A stretch of 64,000 bases of DNA from a bacterium (GTDB lineage: Bacteria; Bacteroidota; Ignavibacteria; Kapaibacteriales; UBA7675). The DNA lies in NCBI GenBank assembly GCA_030430495.1, contig JAUIKM010000007.1, positions 117,205 to 181,204 on the forward strand, in the 5' to 3' direction. The position numbers and the translations under genes are program-made. Position 1 is the first letter of the stretch; every line of letters starts with the position of its first letter. The notes under the pieces were generated by a model. The model worked only from the letters and a program-made list of their open reading frames with translations. It searched no databases and was not told where the DNA came from. This document shows, in pieces, positions 9,399-17,904 of the stretch.

Positions 9399-9809
9399 AT
9401 GATAGATTTTGAGTACTTCACGACGAAGACGCCTTTTGACATGAATTCCCACGTGATAACGATCAATGGGGGAGAGCTGCGTGTGCTGAAGGCTGAAAAC
9501 AACTGCCTGGCTCACAAGGTGGATGTTTTGCATGGCGGGCAAGTTGTGTACTTCGTGCTGATAGAGCGATACTTTTGTATCGGACTGTTAAGTCGCAATG
9601 TTGAGTTTCAGCGGCTTGTTAATTTCGACACCGACGTTGATTACAGCCTCGTGACAAGACCAAACGACGCACAGGCAGTTTTCTTCACAAACGCCCCCGA
9701 TGAAACCGAACAGTGCCGATTGAACGACGGCCATATCTACAAGCTGGAGTCCACAGCGTCGGACAAGTGTGTTTCACTGTTGGAGTCCATCCAGTTGTAC
9801 AACATATGA
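9399..9809 (+). CDS. Small protein of unknown function, first gene of deiminase-like operon
   Basis: 136 residues starting at an ATG with GAAGAG just upstream. The sequence suggests mostly beta structure (HVITINGGELRVLKAENN, VVYFVLIERYFCIGLLS) and has no signal peptide, membrane segment or known motif. It is followed after 60 bases by another small beta-rich protein and then by the arginine-deiminase-like gene, all rightward, so the three are probably co-transcribed. Base composition is more AT-rich than in the carotenoid operon. Function unknown; the context suggests a partner or accessory protein of the deiminase-like enzyme. Confidence 0.65.
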   Translation: MIDFEYFTTKTPFDMNSHVITINGGELRVLKAENNCLAHKVDVLHGGQVVYFVLIERYFCIGLLSRNVEFQRLVNFDTDVDYSLVTRPNDAQAVFFTNAPDETEQCRLNDGHIYKLESTASDKCVSLLESIQLYNI

Positions 9810-9869
9810 ATGAGTCGGCGCTTTCCGGGCGCCCGGCTGAAATTACCAATCGTTATACCGAGGATTACA

Positions 9870-10400
9870 ATGAATGTGTTAACTGTTGATGATTTGCCGT
9901 ACGAGAAGCCGCTTGACGACACACTGTGCAGAATTTCCAGTAATGGCGAGGTGCTTGAACTCTACTATTGTGATGCCAATCACGATTTGCAGCGTGATAT
10001 CTGGGAGTTGCAGACCGAAGTGACCATCAGCGTTGTGAACAGCGGCGGAAAACAAATGCTCCGACTGAGCAACGATTTCGTCAATGTGAAAAAGACTGTT
10101 GTCGTTGATGTTAACAAATCATCTCAATATGTGCGTTTGTGGCACTATCACGATGGTACAAGTCACCAGGCGGCCGTGATTGGCGCGCTTGACGACCGCT
10201 ACCTGCCGGCCTGTTCCCTGCCGTTTTTGGCTACGACATATCATCTTATTCACCTTCAGGCCCAGCCCGTCAGAATCAGTTGGAAGGGCAAATTTGGCAA
10301 GAACGAAGTCAGCCTCCTGTACGATGATACGCAGCCGACCACGGTCGAGCTTCGCGCCGCCGGAAGCGCGCAGGCAGTCTTTGACCAAACCAACAACTAA
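9870..10400 (+). CDS. 176-residue protein of unknown function
   Basis: The frame extends to 9810, but the ATG at 9870 is preferred because it follows CCGAGGATTACA. The product has an N-terminal VLTVDDLPYEKPLDD, then alternating hydrophobic strands (EVTISVVNSGGKQMLRLSN, KTVVVDVNKSSQYVRLWHY, PVRISWKGKFGKNEVSLLY), suggesting a compact beta-sandwich or barrel. No signal peptide. No family recognised. It ends 20 bases before the deiminase-like gene and is probably in the same operon. Confidence 0.65.
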   Translation: MNVLTVDDLPYEKPLDDTLCRISSNGEVLELYYCDANHDLQRDIWELQTEVTISVVNSGGKQMLRLSNDFVNVKKTVVVDVNKSSQYVRLWHYHDGTSHQAAVIGALDDRYLPACSLPFLATTYHLIHLQAQPVRISWKGKFGKNEVSLLYDDTQPTTVELRAAGSAQAVFDQTNN

Positions 10401-10420
10401 GCCGACAAAAGGAGGCCGAC

Positions 10421-11863
10421 ATGCACAATCGCAGGTTTCAGGTGTTATCGTCCGTCTATGGGCGGATTGACGAGGTTCTGTTTGTCGATCCCAACGAGGG
10501 GCGCCGGGCCGATCAGATCGCCGCGGAGTATGAAGAAATTTATCAAAACCTTGCTCCGCATGTTAAGTTTTTTATTGTCGCTCATCACACCGAGGCTGGT
10601 AGTGAAGCGGCGAAGCTGTACAAGAATGTACTGGATCGCATTCGCGGCGCCCACGGTTCCAACAGGACTACTGTCATTCTGTATGGTTCGGACCCGGAGC
10701 GCGGTGACGCGAACATCCGGCGTTTTATTCAGGACGACTGCATGGTGCTTGAAAGTGAACCCGGAATACGCGCGGTGTTGGCTACCGTTCCTTCCCGGTC
10801 CAACTGGAAGAAAAACGAACGAACCTACCTGCAGACTCAGGTGCTGCACGCATTTGCTGCTGAAACGGATTTTCTGCTTAAACCCTTTCCCTACATCATT
10901 CGTGGCAGCGACTACCTGGTCGGAGACAACTACATGTTTGTTTCTGAATCGGTGCTGGTAAAGAATGCGGAATTACTCGGAATGGCTTTTGCCAATATTC
11001 TGGTTTACGAAGACATGCCGAATGCGGCGGGTGGGAATGCATCAGATAGCGCCGAGGAATTAAACAAAAACAAGCGACGAGAAATACTTGAAGAAGCGCT
11101 GCGCTGCGGCTTTGGCGTTGAGCAGATTATTTGGGTCCCACAGCCTCGATTGACGAATGGCACGTCGCTGTTTGTCGACCTGGATGAGATTCTCAATCTG
11201 GGAGGGCGCATTTACGACGCCAAATCAGATAAGTTTAAAGAACTCGTTTTTCTCGCGCATCCTGATCTTGAAACGTTCAGCGGCGCTCCGCAGCCCGCCG
11301 CAGAGCTGTTGCAGGAGCTGACAAAAGGCTTTGCTGAAGTCCGGATGGCGCTTGCCGATCACGATCACCGCGGCCTCGAGTTTGAGGTGGTCGACTTGCC
11401 GGTCGTTGTGGACATAAACTCGAACTTTCGCAATGGCAAAAACAAGTTCAAGTATCGCTCATTTAACAACTGTCAGATAGAGGTGTACCAATCCTTCAGG
11501 AATGTTTACCTGCCTCGTTATTCGTACGACTGCAAGATTCCCGCCGAGGCCGAGTTTCTGAAGCGGATTGAGAAATCCGTCGAATCGGTCTACCGCGAGT
11601 ACGGCTTTAAGTCGACGTGGCTTAACGGCAGTTTTTACGAATACAGTGAGAACAGGCGCGCGTCATTGCACTGCATCACAAAAGTGATGCGTCGCTCCTG
11701 CGCCGCGCGCCATTGGAATGTGCCGTACGGACACAAAACTCTTCGTTATCCGCAGGACAAAAGTGATATTAACAGGACCTTTACGCCTTTGACCGTGGGT
11801 CGCCTCCGGGAGGTGATAGAAGAATCCCGTGAAACTGTCGGCAGTGCGGTAGCTGAGGGGTAA
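10421..11863 (+). CDS. Peptidylarginine-deiminase-like (pentein-fold) protein
   Basis: 480 residues after a textbook AAAGGAGG site. The last 230 residues follow the C-terminal catalytic domain of the peptidylarginine deiminase family: FVDLDEIL (about 251-258) sits where human PADs have GHVDEFL, and SLHCITKVMRRS followed by HWNVP sits where PADs have VHCGTNVRR and WNMVP. The presumed nucleophile Cys418 is kept, and so is the Asp of the HVD triplet (Asp255), but the catalytic His appears to be Asp253. This is a by-eye alignment. If right, the protein may be inactive, a binder of guanidino groups, or use altered chemistry. No signal peptide, so probably cytoplasmic. Agmatine deiminase is a more distant alternative. 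Confidence 0.72.
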   Translation: MHNRRFQVLSSVYGRIDEVLFVDPNEGRRADQIAAEYEEIYQNLAPHVKFFIVAHHTEAGSEAAKLYKNVLDRIRGAHGSNRTTVILYGSDPERGDANIRRFIQDDCMVLESEPGIRAVLATVPSRSNWKKNERTYLQTQVLHAFAAETDFLLKPFPYIIRGSDYLVGDNYMFVSESVLVKNAELLGMAFANILVYEDMPNAAGGNASDSAEELNKNKRREILEEALRCGFGVEQIIWVPQPRLTNGTSLFVDLDEILNLGGRIYDAKSDKFKELVFLAHPDLETFSGAPQPAAELLQELTKGFAEVRMALADHDHRGLEFEVVDLPVVVDINSNFRNGKNKFKYRSFNNCQIEVYQSFRNVYLPRYSYDCKIPAEAEFLKRIEKSVESVYREYGFKSTWLNGSFYEYSENRRASLHCITKVMRRSCAARHWNVPYGHKTLRYPQDKSDINRTFTPLTVGRLREVIEESRETVGSAVAEG

Positions 11864-12021
11864 CCTGTTGCAGTGTTTAAAATTTTAGACTGACCCGTCA
11901 TTTTTATTCATACTCCCCGCATCGCCCGTGGGCGAATTACGTCCAGTGGCATGTGCTGTGTACATCTTCGTTCATTCGGCGGTGCGGGTCTTGAATTATC
12001 ACTATCAAACGGAGATAAACC

Positions 12022-12771
12022 ATGAGCAGTTCAAATCTTTATTGGACGCGCAATCTCGTTAATGGATTTGGTAAAATGTGGTTCCCGCTGGTTTTGCGCG
12101 AGCTGAAAGATCAACATGACAATGCTCTGCTGGGAAGTGTCGTGGAAGAATTGTCCAGTGGTTTTTTGTTCTTTGGCTCTTCTTATCCCGCGCCGCACTC
12201 AATGAGCGATCCAAATCTGGTGTTAAACGTTCTGGCGGGTATGGCCGGCGATCTCGACCTCCACGAGCCCAGGGCATTCATTGAACACAAAGGTCGAATC
12301 CCGGACCAGGTCGTTCAATTTGGCGAAGGCGTCGCTGCCAGTGCCGGAACCGGGCTTTTTCCCGCAATTCCGGCCGACATTGGTTTAACTATTGACTATT
12401 CCAGTTTGACCAGCGCAACAATCGGATTCGGCGATGACGCCCGCGTGCGGCAGATTCCGATGGACTACCTTGCGCGACTCCACAGAAAACTTGGCGGTGA
12501 CGCTTCAAAAATTGATCCGGACGTCAGCATCGCCATTGAGGATCAGTACATCGTCAAAAGCATCCTGATTGCAAAAGAATATACTATTGAATTTCAATCC
12601 AGAAGTGGACTTGATTCGGCATTTGACGCCAAACTCAATAAGCTGAACAAACAACACGAAGGACTGTTGAAGTTTAACAGGAGATCAAACAAACAGTACG
12701 CTGTAGAAGTGAAAAACCGCAATCCCTACATGATTGGTTTTTCCGTTGTCGACTGGGATGACCTTGGATGA
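12022..12771 (+). CDS. 249-residue protein of unknown function
   Basis: Starts at an ATG preceded by GGAG. The gap of 158 bases after the deiminase-like gene may hold its own promoter. Sequence features: an amphipathic N-terminus (LYWTRNLVNGFGKMWFP), a Gly/Ala-rich stretch (QFGEGVAASAGTGLFPAIPA), and a C-terminal half with alternating strands and a charged helix (DAKLNKLNKQHEGLLKF). There is no signal peptide or clear membrane helix, although the Gly/Ala stretch could enter a membrane. No family recognised. Confidence 0.65.
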   Translation: MSSSNLYWTRNLVNGFGKMWFPLVLRELKDQHDNALLGSVVEELSSGFLFFGSSYPAPHSMSDPNLVLNVLAGMAGDLDLHEPRAFIEHKGRIPDQVVQFGEGVAASAGTGLFPAIPADIGLTIDYSSLTSATIGFGDDARVRQIPMDYLARLHRKLGGDASKIDPDVSIAIEDQYIVKSILIAKEYTIEFQSRSGLDSAFDAKLNKLNKQHEGLLKFNRRSNKQYAVEVKNRNPYMIGFSVVDWDDLG

Positions 12772-12970
12772 ACGCGGCTTTGTTTAAGTATCTTGAAAGT
12801 TTAATTGCTGCCTGTGTTCAACACGATTATCATCATCACGGGCTTTCGGCACGATCAGCGATCACTCTATAGCACAACTCACTGTCGCTGCTTGTTGCGG
12901 GCGTCTGGTTGGGGGCATGGCGGAATGCGCCGCATACCGGATTCCCGGTGCTGTCGGGAGCAAACGGGGC

Positions 12971-13002
12971 GGCAGCTTCGTCGGCGGACGAAGTTGCTGC
13001 CT
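12971..13002. repeat. Near-perfect hairpin next to arm A
   Basis: GGCAGCTTCGTC pairs with GACGAAGTTGCTGCC apart from a three-base bulge, around a GGCG loop. It precedes arm A directly and may add to transcription termination after the 249-residue gene. No such hairpin was noticed at the first repeat locus. Confidence 0.7.
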
Positions 13003-13005
13003 GTT

Positions 13006-13085
13006 ATTGCAGCGCCGCTGCGGCTCTGGCCTTCCGGCTCGCTTTCTGACATTTTTGTTTGTCGGCGGGGTGGACGTGTCGCGTT
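13006..13085 (+). repeat. Repeat element copy 2, arm A
   Basis: Near-identical to 7340-7418, with a few substitutions such as CTCTGGCC for CTTTGGCC and GTCGGCGGGG for GTCAGCGGGG. It lies downstream of a rightward gene, as copy 1 does. Confidence 0.82.
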
Positions 13086-13277
13086 CTTGCGTTCAGGCGC
13101 CGGGTTGTTGTTTGGGAGTGTTTGCAGTTGGTACTCGTACCGTTCAGTCACTGTTTACGGCCGTTTAACCACGTTTTGACGCCCGTTCAGTTTTTCCGCT
13201 GGTAGAACACAACATTGTGACTTAAACTCGTGCGCTGCGCCGGCGAACCGGCTCGTCGGCGCGACATGGCAGCAAGT

Positions 13278-13373
13278 CACCTTGACTGTGTTAGAAACTC
13301 AGTTGCTTCTGTCTGGCCCGTTAACAAAAACATCAAAAAGCGAGCCGCCCGCTGCAAGCGGAGGCGCTGCAAT
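13278..13373 (-). repeat. Repeat element copy 2, arm B
   Basis: Near-identical to 7508-7593, including the shared GTCTGGCCCGTTAACAAAA and the hairpin around GCTGCAAGC. It ends twelve bases before the stop of the leftward YcaO gene, which places the minus-strand hairpin plus T-rich tail as that gene's likely terminator. Confidence 0.82.
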
Positions 13374-13384
13374 CTGGTAAAACC

Positions 13385-14422
13385 TCACAGCCTGAAGTTT
13401 TTGAACAAGTCCTCAAGATCAAGAGTACGAACCGGCAGAGTTACCAGGCCCGAGCTTGAATCCACAGCGCATGGGAGAAGTGCGCGCGTCACATAGAGTG
13501 TTTCGCCTGTGTCGAAGCGAGCATGCGTGGCGCGTTGATACAAGGCCCCGTCTGTATCGTCCAGGCACAATTTGTCAAGATTGATCGGACAGCGGGGAAA
13601 TTGCGTCCGTGAGTTTGATCGAAGAGGACTGTCGACACAATTGTTGCGGCGTGTGAGTACCATGTCGAAGCGCGCGGCCAGTGTTAACATTACCTCGCGG
13701 ATAGCATTGCTGCAGGCACTGCGTTGTGTGCTGTGCGCGGCGGAACCAAAAATGTAGTCCGGCCAGGCGTCCGCCTTGTGCGCCACGGCGTAACAGATCC
13801 AGGCGCCGTCGTCGAACGCCAGACTTTGCAGTCGAACGGTATAACCCCTGTTTAACAGGAATCGCGCCAGAAGCTCGCCGGATTCGTCCAGTTCGCCGAG
13901 TTTAACAGCCCGACAGCGTTTAACGAGGTCGCTGCAGAATGGCAGGAGCGTCAATACGGAGTGTTCGATAAACTCGCTGCGGGCCTTGCGCCGCGCCAGT
14001 ATTGGATCCGCGTCGGAAGCTATGCCGCTGCTGTTGGTACAAGCTGCAATAGTTGGAAGCTCGACTTCGAATCTGATGTTGCACCGGCCGAGCGGCTGTT
14101 TGTCGGCCGTAAAAAGTTCCGGTGGGCTGTCCTGCTCCGGAGCGGGTAACAGAGCGCCGCGCAGACACAGGCGTTCTACCGCCTCGGCCTTTGCCCGGTG
14201 TATCGTCCCGGCTCGATCTTCGCCGATGGCGTAGCCGCAGGCGTTTAACCCTTTGCCGAAAATCTCGCAGCGGAAAATATGAATCTCGTCCGACAGCTCG
14301 CCGAAGGTGCGCGACTTGATGTTGCGAACGATGAGAAAAGCCTGGCCAAAACCGATGATCTCCACACTCGAAAATTGACCTCGCAGCCCCAACCCCGCTG
14401 GATTGCGTTGAAAGTCCAGCAT
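13385..14422 (-). CDS. Stand-alone YcaO-domain protein
   Basis: 345 residues, start supported by AAGGAAGAGAATT before the ATG. YcaO proteins use ATP to activate peptide-backbone amides, forming azolines or thioamides in ribosomal peptides and a few other targets. The pattern is visible: GKGLNACGYAIG (about 55), AKAEAVERLC (about 80), then NSSGIAS with ARSEFIEHS (about 130-155) and SACSNAIREVM (about 235). These are the ATP/Mg-binding regions with their Glu residues. No E1-like or C-protein partner is fused, and the C-terminus lacks a proline-rich tail. It is the last gene of a leftward cluster with an unknown protein, a Zn-protease and a SnoaL-like protein. Remote match, judged by motif. Confidence 0.72.
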   Translation of the reverse strand: MLDFQRNPAGLGLRGQFSSVEIIGFGQAFLIVRNIKSRTFGELSDEIHIFRCEIFGKGLNACGYAIGEDRAGTIHRAKAEAVERLCLRGALLPAPEQDSPPELFTADKQPLGRCNIRFEVELPTIAACTNSSGIASDADPILARRKARSEFIEHSVLTLLPFCSDLVKRCRAVKLGELDESGELLARFLLNRGYTVRLQSLAFDDGAWICYAVAHKADAWPDYIFGSAAHSTQRSACSNAIREVMLTLAARFDMVLTRRNNCVDSPLRSNSRTQFPRCPINLDKLCLDDTDGALYQRATHARFDTGETLYVTRALLPCAVDSSSGLVTLPVRTLDLEDLFKNFRL

Positions 14423-14498
14423 AATTCTCTTCCTTGTCGATAAAACAACATCGACCCCGCGACAGCTGGTCTGCGCGGGATCGATGTTAACACATGCA

Positions 14499-15245
14499 TT
14501 ACATACTGTTGATAATGTCGTCTATTTCCGTGTCGACGCCGTTGATACTCGGCAGCGACGCCATGTTGAGAAAGGCCCAGTACACCTGTGAGCTGAAGAG
14601 TTTGGTCCACAGCGTGGCCGACCTCAGCGAAAAGGGAATAAAGGGGCTCACAAGTTCGCGGATGGCCACCTGAAATCCGCCGGTCGCGGCGAAACTCTTG
14701 GCATCGTCAAAAGCCTGTTTAAGTTCCAGGGCCGCCGCGTTGATTTCGTTGTACAACTGATGATGGCGTGCATACAAACCGTCTTCGGCATTCGTGGCCA
14801 GAGCGGCGGACGTAGCCGACCACTCGGCGGTTTCGTCGGGAATCAGTTTGGCCGTGAGCGCCTGACCGTGAATCGGACTCTGAACTGCGAGGGCGTAGTT
14901 GTCGATCATGAACTGTTTAACATCCGGATCCTGGAAGTTGATGGCGGATTCGGCCTGTAGACTGTTCAGCATGTTTTGTGCGGTCGTGATTGAAACCAGG
15001 TAAGCAGCAATTTTCCCGTCGATCGAGGTTACGACCGGCCCGGTGGCGTTGGGATCGCTGGTCTCGAGCGTCACGAGGTTTTCAATGTCGGACTGGACGG
15101 CCAGAAATGCGCAATACGAATCAAACTGCGTCTGCGAGTATCGCGCGAGTGCGTTGCGGTAATCAATCGAGTCTTTGTGTTGCGCCGGCGTGCCCAGGTC
15201 TTTTTGGACAAACGGGTCGCTGGCATCGCAATTAACTCCACCCAT
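14499..15245 (-). CDS. 248-residue protein of unknown function next to YcaO gene
   Basis: The start at 15245 is chosen over a longer frame because AAGGAG lies seven bases upstream. The product begins MGGVNCDASDPFVQKD and is acidic and mainly helical (LARYSQTQFDSYCAFLAVQS, HHQLYNEINAAALELKQAF). It ends with a more hydrophobic C-terminus (LWTKLFSSQVYWAFLNMAS) and an acidic tail. No signal peptide. It sits 76 bases upstream of the YcaO gene. As it matches nothing known to me and shares the cluster, it could be a substrate, a carrier or a leader-binding partner; this is inference. Confidence 0.65.
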   Translation of the reverse strand: MGGVNCDASDPFVQKDLGTPAQHKDSIDYRNALARYSQTQFDSYCAFLAVQSDIENLVTLETSDPNATGPVVTSIDGKIAAYLVSITTAQNMLNSLQAESAINFQDPDVKQFMIDNYALAVQSPIHGQALTAKLIPDETAEWSATSAALATNAEDGLYARHHQLYNEINAAALELKQAFDDAKSFAATGGFQVAIRELVSPFIPFSLRSATLWTKLFSSQVYWAFLNMASLPSINGVDTEIDDIINSM

Positions 15246-15562
15246 TGGGTTTCTCCTTAAACAAAGTGAATTAACAATTGACATTCGGGGAACGTTGTTC
15301 CCTGTAGCGGCGTGACGAATCGTGATGTTGTCGGTCGCGAATCGTGATCTGACTTCTGCCTGAATTCAACAGGCAGGGCAGTGTTGTGATCAAACGCCTG
15401 CGAAAATACAATAGCAGTGTATTTAATTGCCGGGGGACTCTAATAAATAGTAATCGCTGCAAGAGTAGCTGTTTCACTCTCCCGGAAAAAGGTAAAAATC
15501 CGGCCCCTGCTGGCGGCTTGAAATGAAACCGCCCTTTACACTTCAAAACAAGGGATAGTGCT
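15246..15562. other. Spacer inside the YcaO cluster
   Basis: 317 bases. Two short inverted repeats are visible: CTGCCTG/CAGGCAG near 15357-15377 and GGCGG/CCGCC at 15512-15533, either of which could shape the mRNA between the protease gene and the next gene. No convincing precursor-peptide gene was found on the minus strand. Confidence 0.45.
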
Positions 15563-16384
15563 CTATAAAAACTTACTCAACTGGGAAAGTGCGTGTTCTT
15601 TCAGAATATGAAAAGGCATATGAATCAGTTCCCGCGGGGTCCAGGCGTGCCATGCCTGCAGGGCGGAAATGCAGCGCAATCCCAGATAGTAGCCGCCGCG
15701 GAAGAATGTCGGATCTCCCGGCCGCGCGGTCCCGAAGAGATCGTGATTTGCGTCCGGCAGGCCCGCGGCCGCCGTGAGCAGCGTCATGGTCATGTCCGGC
15801 TCCTGTGTGCGGCAGGCCCGCATCCAGGACTGCAATTCCGATTCCTCCAGATAATCCGCCCACAGCGCGGCGCCCGCGTCGATACCCAGCGCCGTCATGC
15901 TGAGGAAGGTCGCGATTCCCTCGGTCAGGGTCTGGCGAATGATGTCGTTCTTGTCAGCCGAAGTGTTAAACCACGCAGCCGGACAAACCGTGTAGTGCAG
16001 CGCGTGAACGAGTTCGTGCGCCACAAAAACCTCGGCCCGCAGTTGCGTCTGATAGGTCTCCGCCGGCAGCCAGACGCAGAATCTGTCTTCGAGTTTAATG
16101 GCGTGACCGTTGGATGCGCCGTTGCCGACCATGATAATGAGCTCAAGCCCGGAGACATCGAGTCCGAGGTCGCCGATTTTTGGAACGACAGTGTCGAGTC
16201 CGGCGCGAATCAGTCGGCTTCCGGTTTCAATGTTTTCAGCGGGGTAGGCGTTGATGTGCTTATAGTCCGGCGACCAGAATTTGAAGTAGTGATCGAACAA
16301 TTCGGGCATACAGGCCGTGTAACGCTCTACAGCGCCCTCGGCAATGGCCGCAAAGTAGTCCGGTGTCAGGTCGACAATCTTCAT
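15563..16384 (-). CDS. Predicted Zn-dependent protease, DUF2268-like
   Basis: 273 residues from the ATG at 16384. A classic zinc-binding HExxH motif is present as HELVH (residues 123-127) in VFVAHELVHALHY, followed about 30 residues on by LTEGIATFLSM, whose Glu (near 153) would be the third zinc ligand of a gluzincin. Ahead of it, GNGASNGHAIKLEDRFCVWL resembles the segment preceding HExxH in DUF2268-type predicted proteases. No signal peptide, so probably intracellular. In a YcaO neighbourhood such a protease could mature a peptide, but a general peptidase role is equally possible. Confidence 0.75.
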   Translation of the reverse strand: MKIVDLTPDYFAAIAEGAVERYTACMPELFDHYFKFWSPDYKHINAYPAENIETGSRLIRAGLDTVVPKIGDLGLDVSGLELIIMVGNGASNGHAIKLEDRFCVWLPAETYQTQLRAEVFVAHELVHALHYTVCPAAWFNTSADKNDIIRQTLTEGIATFLSMTALGIDAGAALWADYLEESELQSWMRACRTQEPDMTMTLLTAAAGLPDANHDLFGTARPGDPTFFRGGYYLGLRCISALQAWHAWTPRELIHMPFHILKEHALSQLSKFL

Positions 16385-16487
16385 CTGTGTAAAAAGGCAT
16401 CGCCGGGCTTTAAAAGCAAAACAGCCCCGCCGATTGACGGAGCTGTTCCTTGTTTCATCGAGAGACCTGAGAGTCCGCTGCAATGGA

Positions 16488-17096
16488 TCAGTCTTCAGGC
16501 GCAGTCGCTTCAGGCGACATTGTGTTGTCTTCGCCTGCCGCCGTCAGCACCTCATTGCTGGCATCGGGTTCGGTCGAACCGGGGACCCGTTTGTTGACCA
16601 CTTCTTCGCCGTCGATGACCGCCTGCAGATCCGCGGGAACGGCTTTCAGCTGAGTCGACAGTCCAAAGATGTCCCACTGATCGTTTTCGTTCAGAATCTG
16701 ATTGTCGAAGTACTTGATCAGCGACGAACAAGCGATGGAGACGGGCTCGTTCGTGGCGGCATGTCCCATGATGCCGCCGCTGTCGACGCCCATCAGGTGC
16801 CAGTTCATCGAAATGAGTTGTCCTTCTATAATCAGGTGATCAATCGACACGCGCACGTCAGTCAGGCCGCCGCGCATTTTTTCCACGTACTCGCGGTAGC
16901 CTTCCTGTCCGACGAACATGCCGACGTTGGCATCCACAACCGTGTTGCCATAGATCATCGAGCTGATGCGCTCGAGATCGCCGTTCTGCCAAACTTCAGC
17001 CCAGAACTGGCGGATATTTGCGGCAATCTGTGATTCATTGGGCGTCCGCGCGCCCGATTCCGGGACGTACGAAATCAAATCTTCAACGATTGACAT
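16488..17096 (-). CDS. SnoaL-like (NTF2-fold) protein
   Basis: 202 residues; GAGGAG precedes the ATG. The first 140 residues match the SnoaL-like/ester-cyclase pattern: IRQFWAEVWQNGDLERISSM, then GNTVVDANVGMFVGQEGYRE, a VSIDHLIIEGQLISMNWHL strand pair and SSLIKYFDNQILNENDQWD. Members act as polyketide cyclases, small isomerases or hydrolases, or ligand binders, so the fold is clear but the reaction is not. The last 50 residues are an acidic, Pro/Glu-rich tail. It is the first gene of the leftward cluster with the protease, the 248-residue unknown and YcaO. Confidence 0.78.
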   Translation of the reverse strand: MSIVEDLISYVPESGARTPNESQIAANIRQFWAEVWQNGDLERISSMIYGNTVVDANVGMFVGQEGYREYVEKMRGGLTDVRVSIDHLIIEGQLISMNWHLMGVDSGGIMGHAATNEPVSIACSSLIKYFDNQILNENDQWDIFGLSTQLKAVPADLQAVIDGEEVVNKRVPGSTEPDASNEVLTAAGEDNTMSPEATAPED

Positions 17097-17372
17097 AGCT
17101 TCTCCTCTTGAACATTGTGAATTTGGGATGTTGATGGAGATTGTTGTTCCATCGATCGCATGGGCGCAATATGATCTTGACTGTGGTACGGAGGAATATC
17201 TGCATCAAGCTGTGCAATCGATTTTCAGTACGCTATTCATTCATCTGGGTATCGAGGATGAGGTGTCCCTCCACAAAAGCCGCTATCACTGGTTTGCGCC
17301 GTGGCGCAAGATATTAATTTCCCATGGCTTGCGAAAAACTTTTAGTGCGCCGGAGTGAAATGAAGGTCGAAA

Positions 17373-17732
17373 TTAGAGTCCAAAGGCGCGTAAGGCCGCT
17401 TCTCCGCCCGATGCAATTGCGACCACCAACAGGATGATCACGCTGATGACATAGCGTCGGCCACGTGTACTGAAGCCTCGGAAGAAGGCAAGGAAGAGGT
17501 TGGCTGCAACGTGAACCGTGAGGAAGATGATCCAGCGTTTAATGGCGTGGCTGAAGTGCGGTTCGTGCACGAAGACCGTGCCGAGCGAATAGAGGACAAA
17601 GACAAAAAGGTTGATGCTGATGACGGCGCTCAGCGATTGAATCCGGCCGGCGAACCAGCGCCGTCGCGCCGCTTTGCGATTTGACTGCTTGCCCTTGATT
17701 CCCATGGGCAGCGTCTCGACTTCTGTTGACAT
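17373..17732 (-). CDS. Small three-helix membrane protein
   Basis: 119 residues if it starts at the ATG at 17732; a start at 17831 is possible but adds a charged, unlikely N-terminus. After a basic segment (KQSNRKAARRRWFAGR), three hydrophobic helices follow: ISINLFVFVLYSLGTVFV, WIIFLTVHVAANLFLAFF and YVISVIILLVVAIASGG. No family identified; it is vaguely like the two-helix 2TM domain proteins of Bacteroidota. No strong ribosome-binding site. Confidence 0.55.
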   Translation of the reverse strand: MSTEVETLPMGIKGKQSNRKAARRRWFAGRIQSLSAVISINLFVFVLYSLGTVFVHEPHFSHAIKRWIIFLTVHVAANLFLAFFRGFSTRGRRYVISVIILLVVAIASGGEAALRAFGL

Positions 17733-17904
17733 CGTGGAGTTCGATGTTTGTGGACTGGTCCCGGATGGGAAAACAGCCGGTTCCCGCCGTGCCGTCTCCC
17801 GTATTTTCACTGTGCAATATAACGCAAACATTCCGGATACATCGCACTATTAATGTCGAAAAAATTGCCTGGCGCGGTCACCTGCCTGGCGGCGAATCAA
17901 ACAC

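Larger units (their letters stand above)
12772..13384. other. Spacer holding the second copy of the paired repeat element
   Basis: 613 bases between convergent genes without a credible gene. It contains a strong hairpin (12971-13002), arm A (13006-13085) and arm B (13278-13373) of the repeated element. A segment near 13155-13195 (CCGTTTAACCACGTT and onward) also resembles the start of the decayed repeats at 43.2 kb. Confidence 0.65.

Noticed and set aside
12022..12771. Possible bacterial gasdermin, given size and a protease nearby
   Set aside because: No N-terminal acylated cysteine, the protease is in a separate convergent cluster, and no sequence feature I can point to supports the fold.
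15593..16597. Long rightward frame opposite the Zn-protease gene
   Set aside because: It is the antisense shadow of a gene with a clear HExxH motif; its composition (Arg/Pro/Gly-rich) is typical of a shadow.
17097..17372. Rightward frame with a protein-like stretch in the spacer before the SnoaL-like gene
   Set aside because: Its start lies antisense within the SnoaL-like gene, it has no ribosome-binding site and no recognisable motif.
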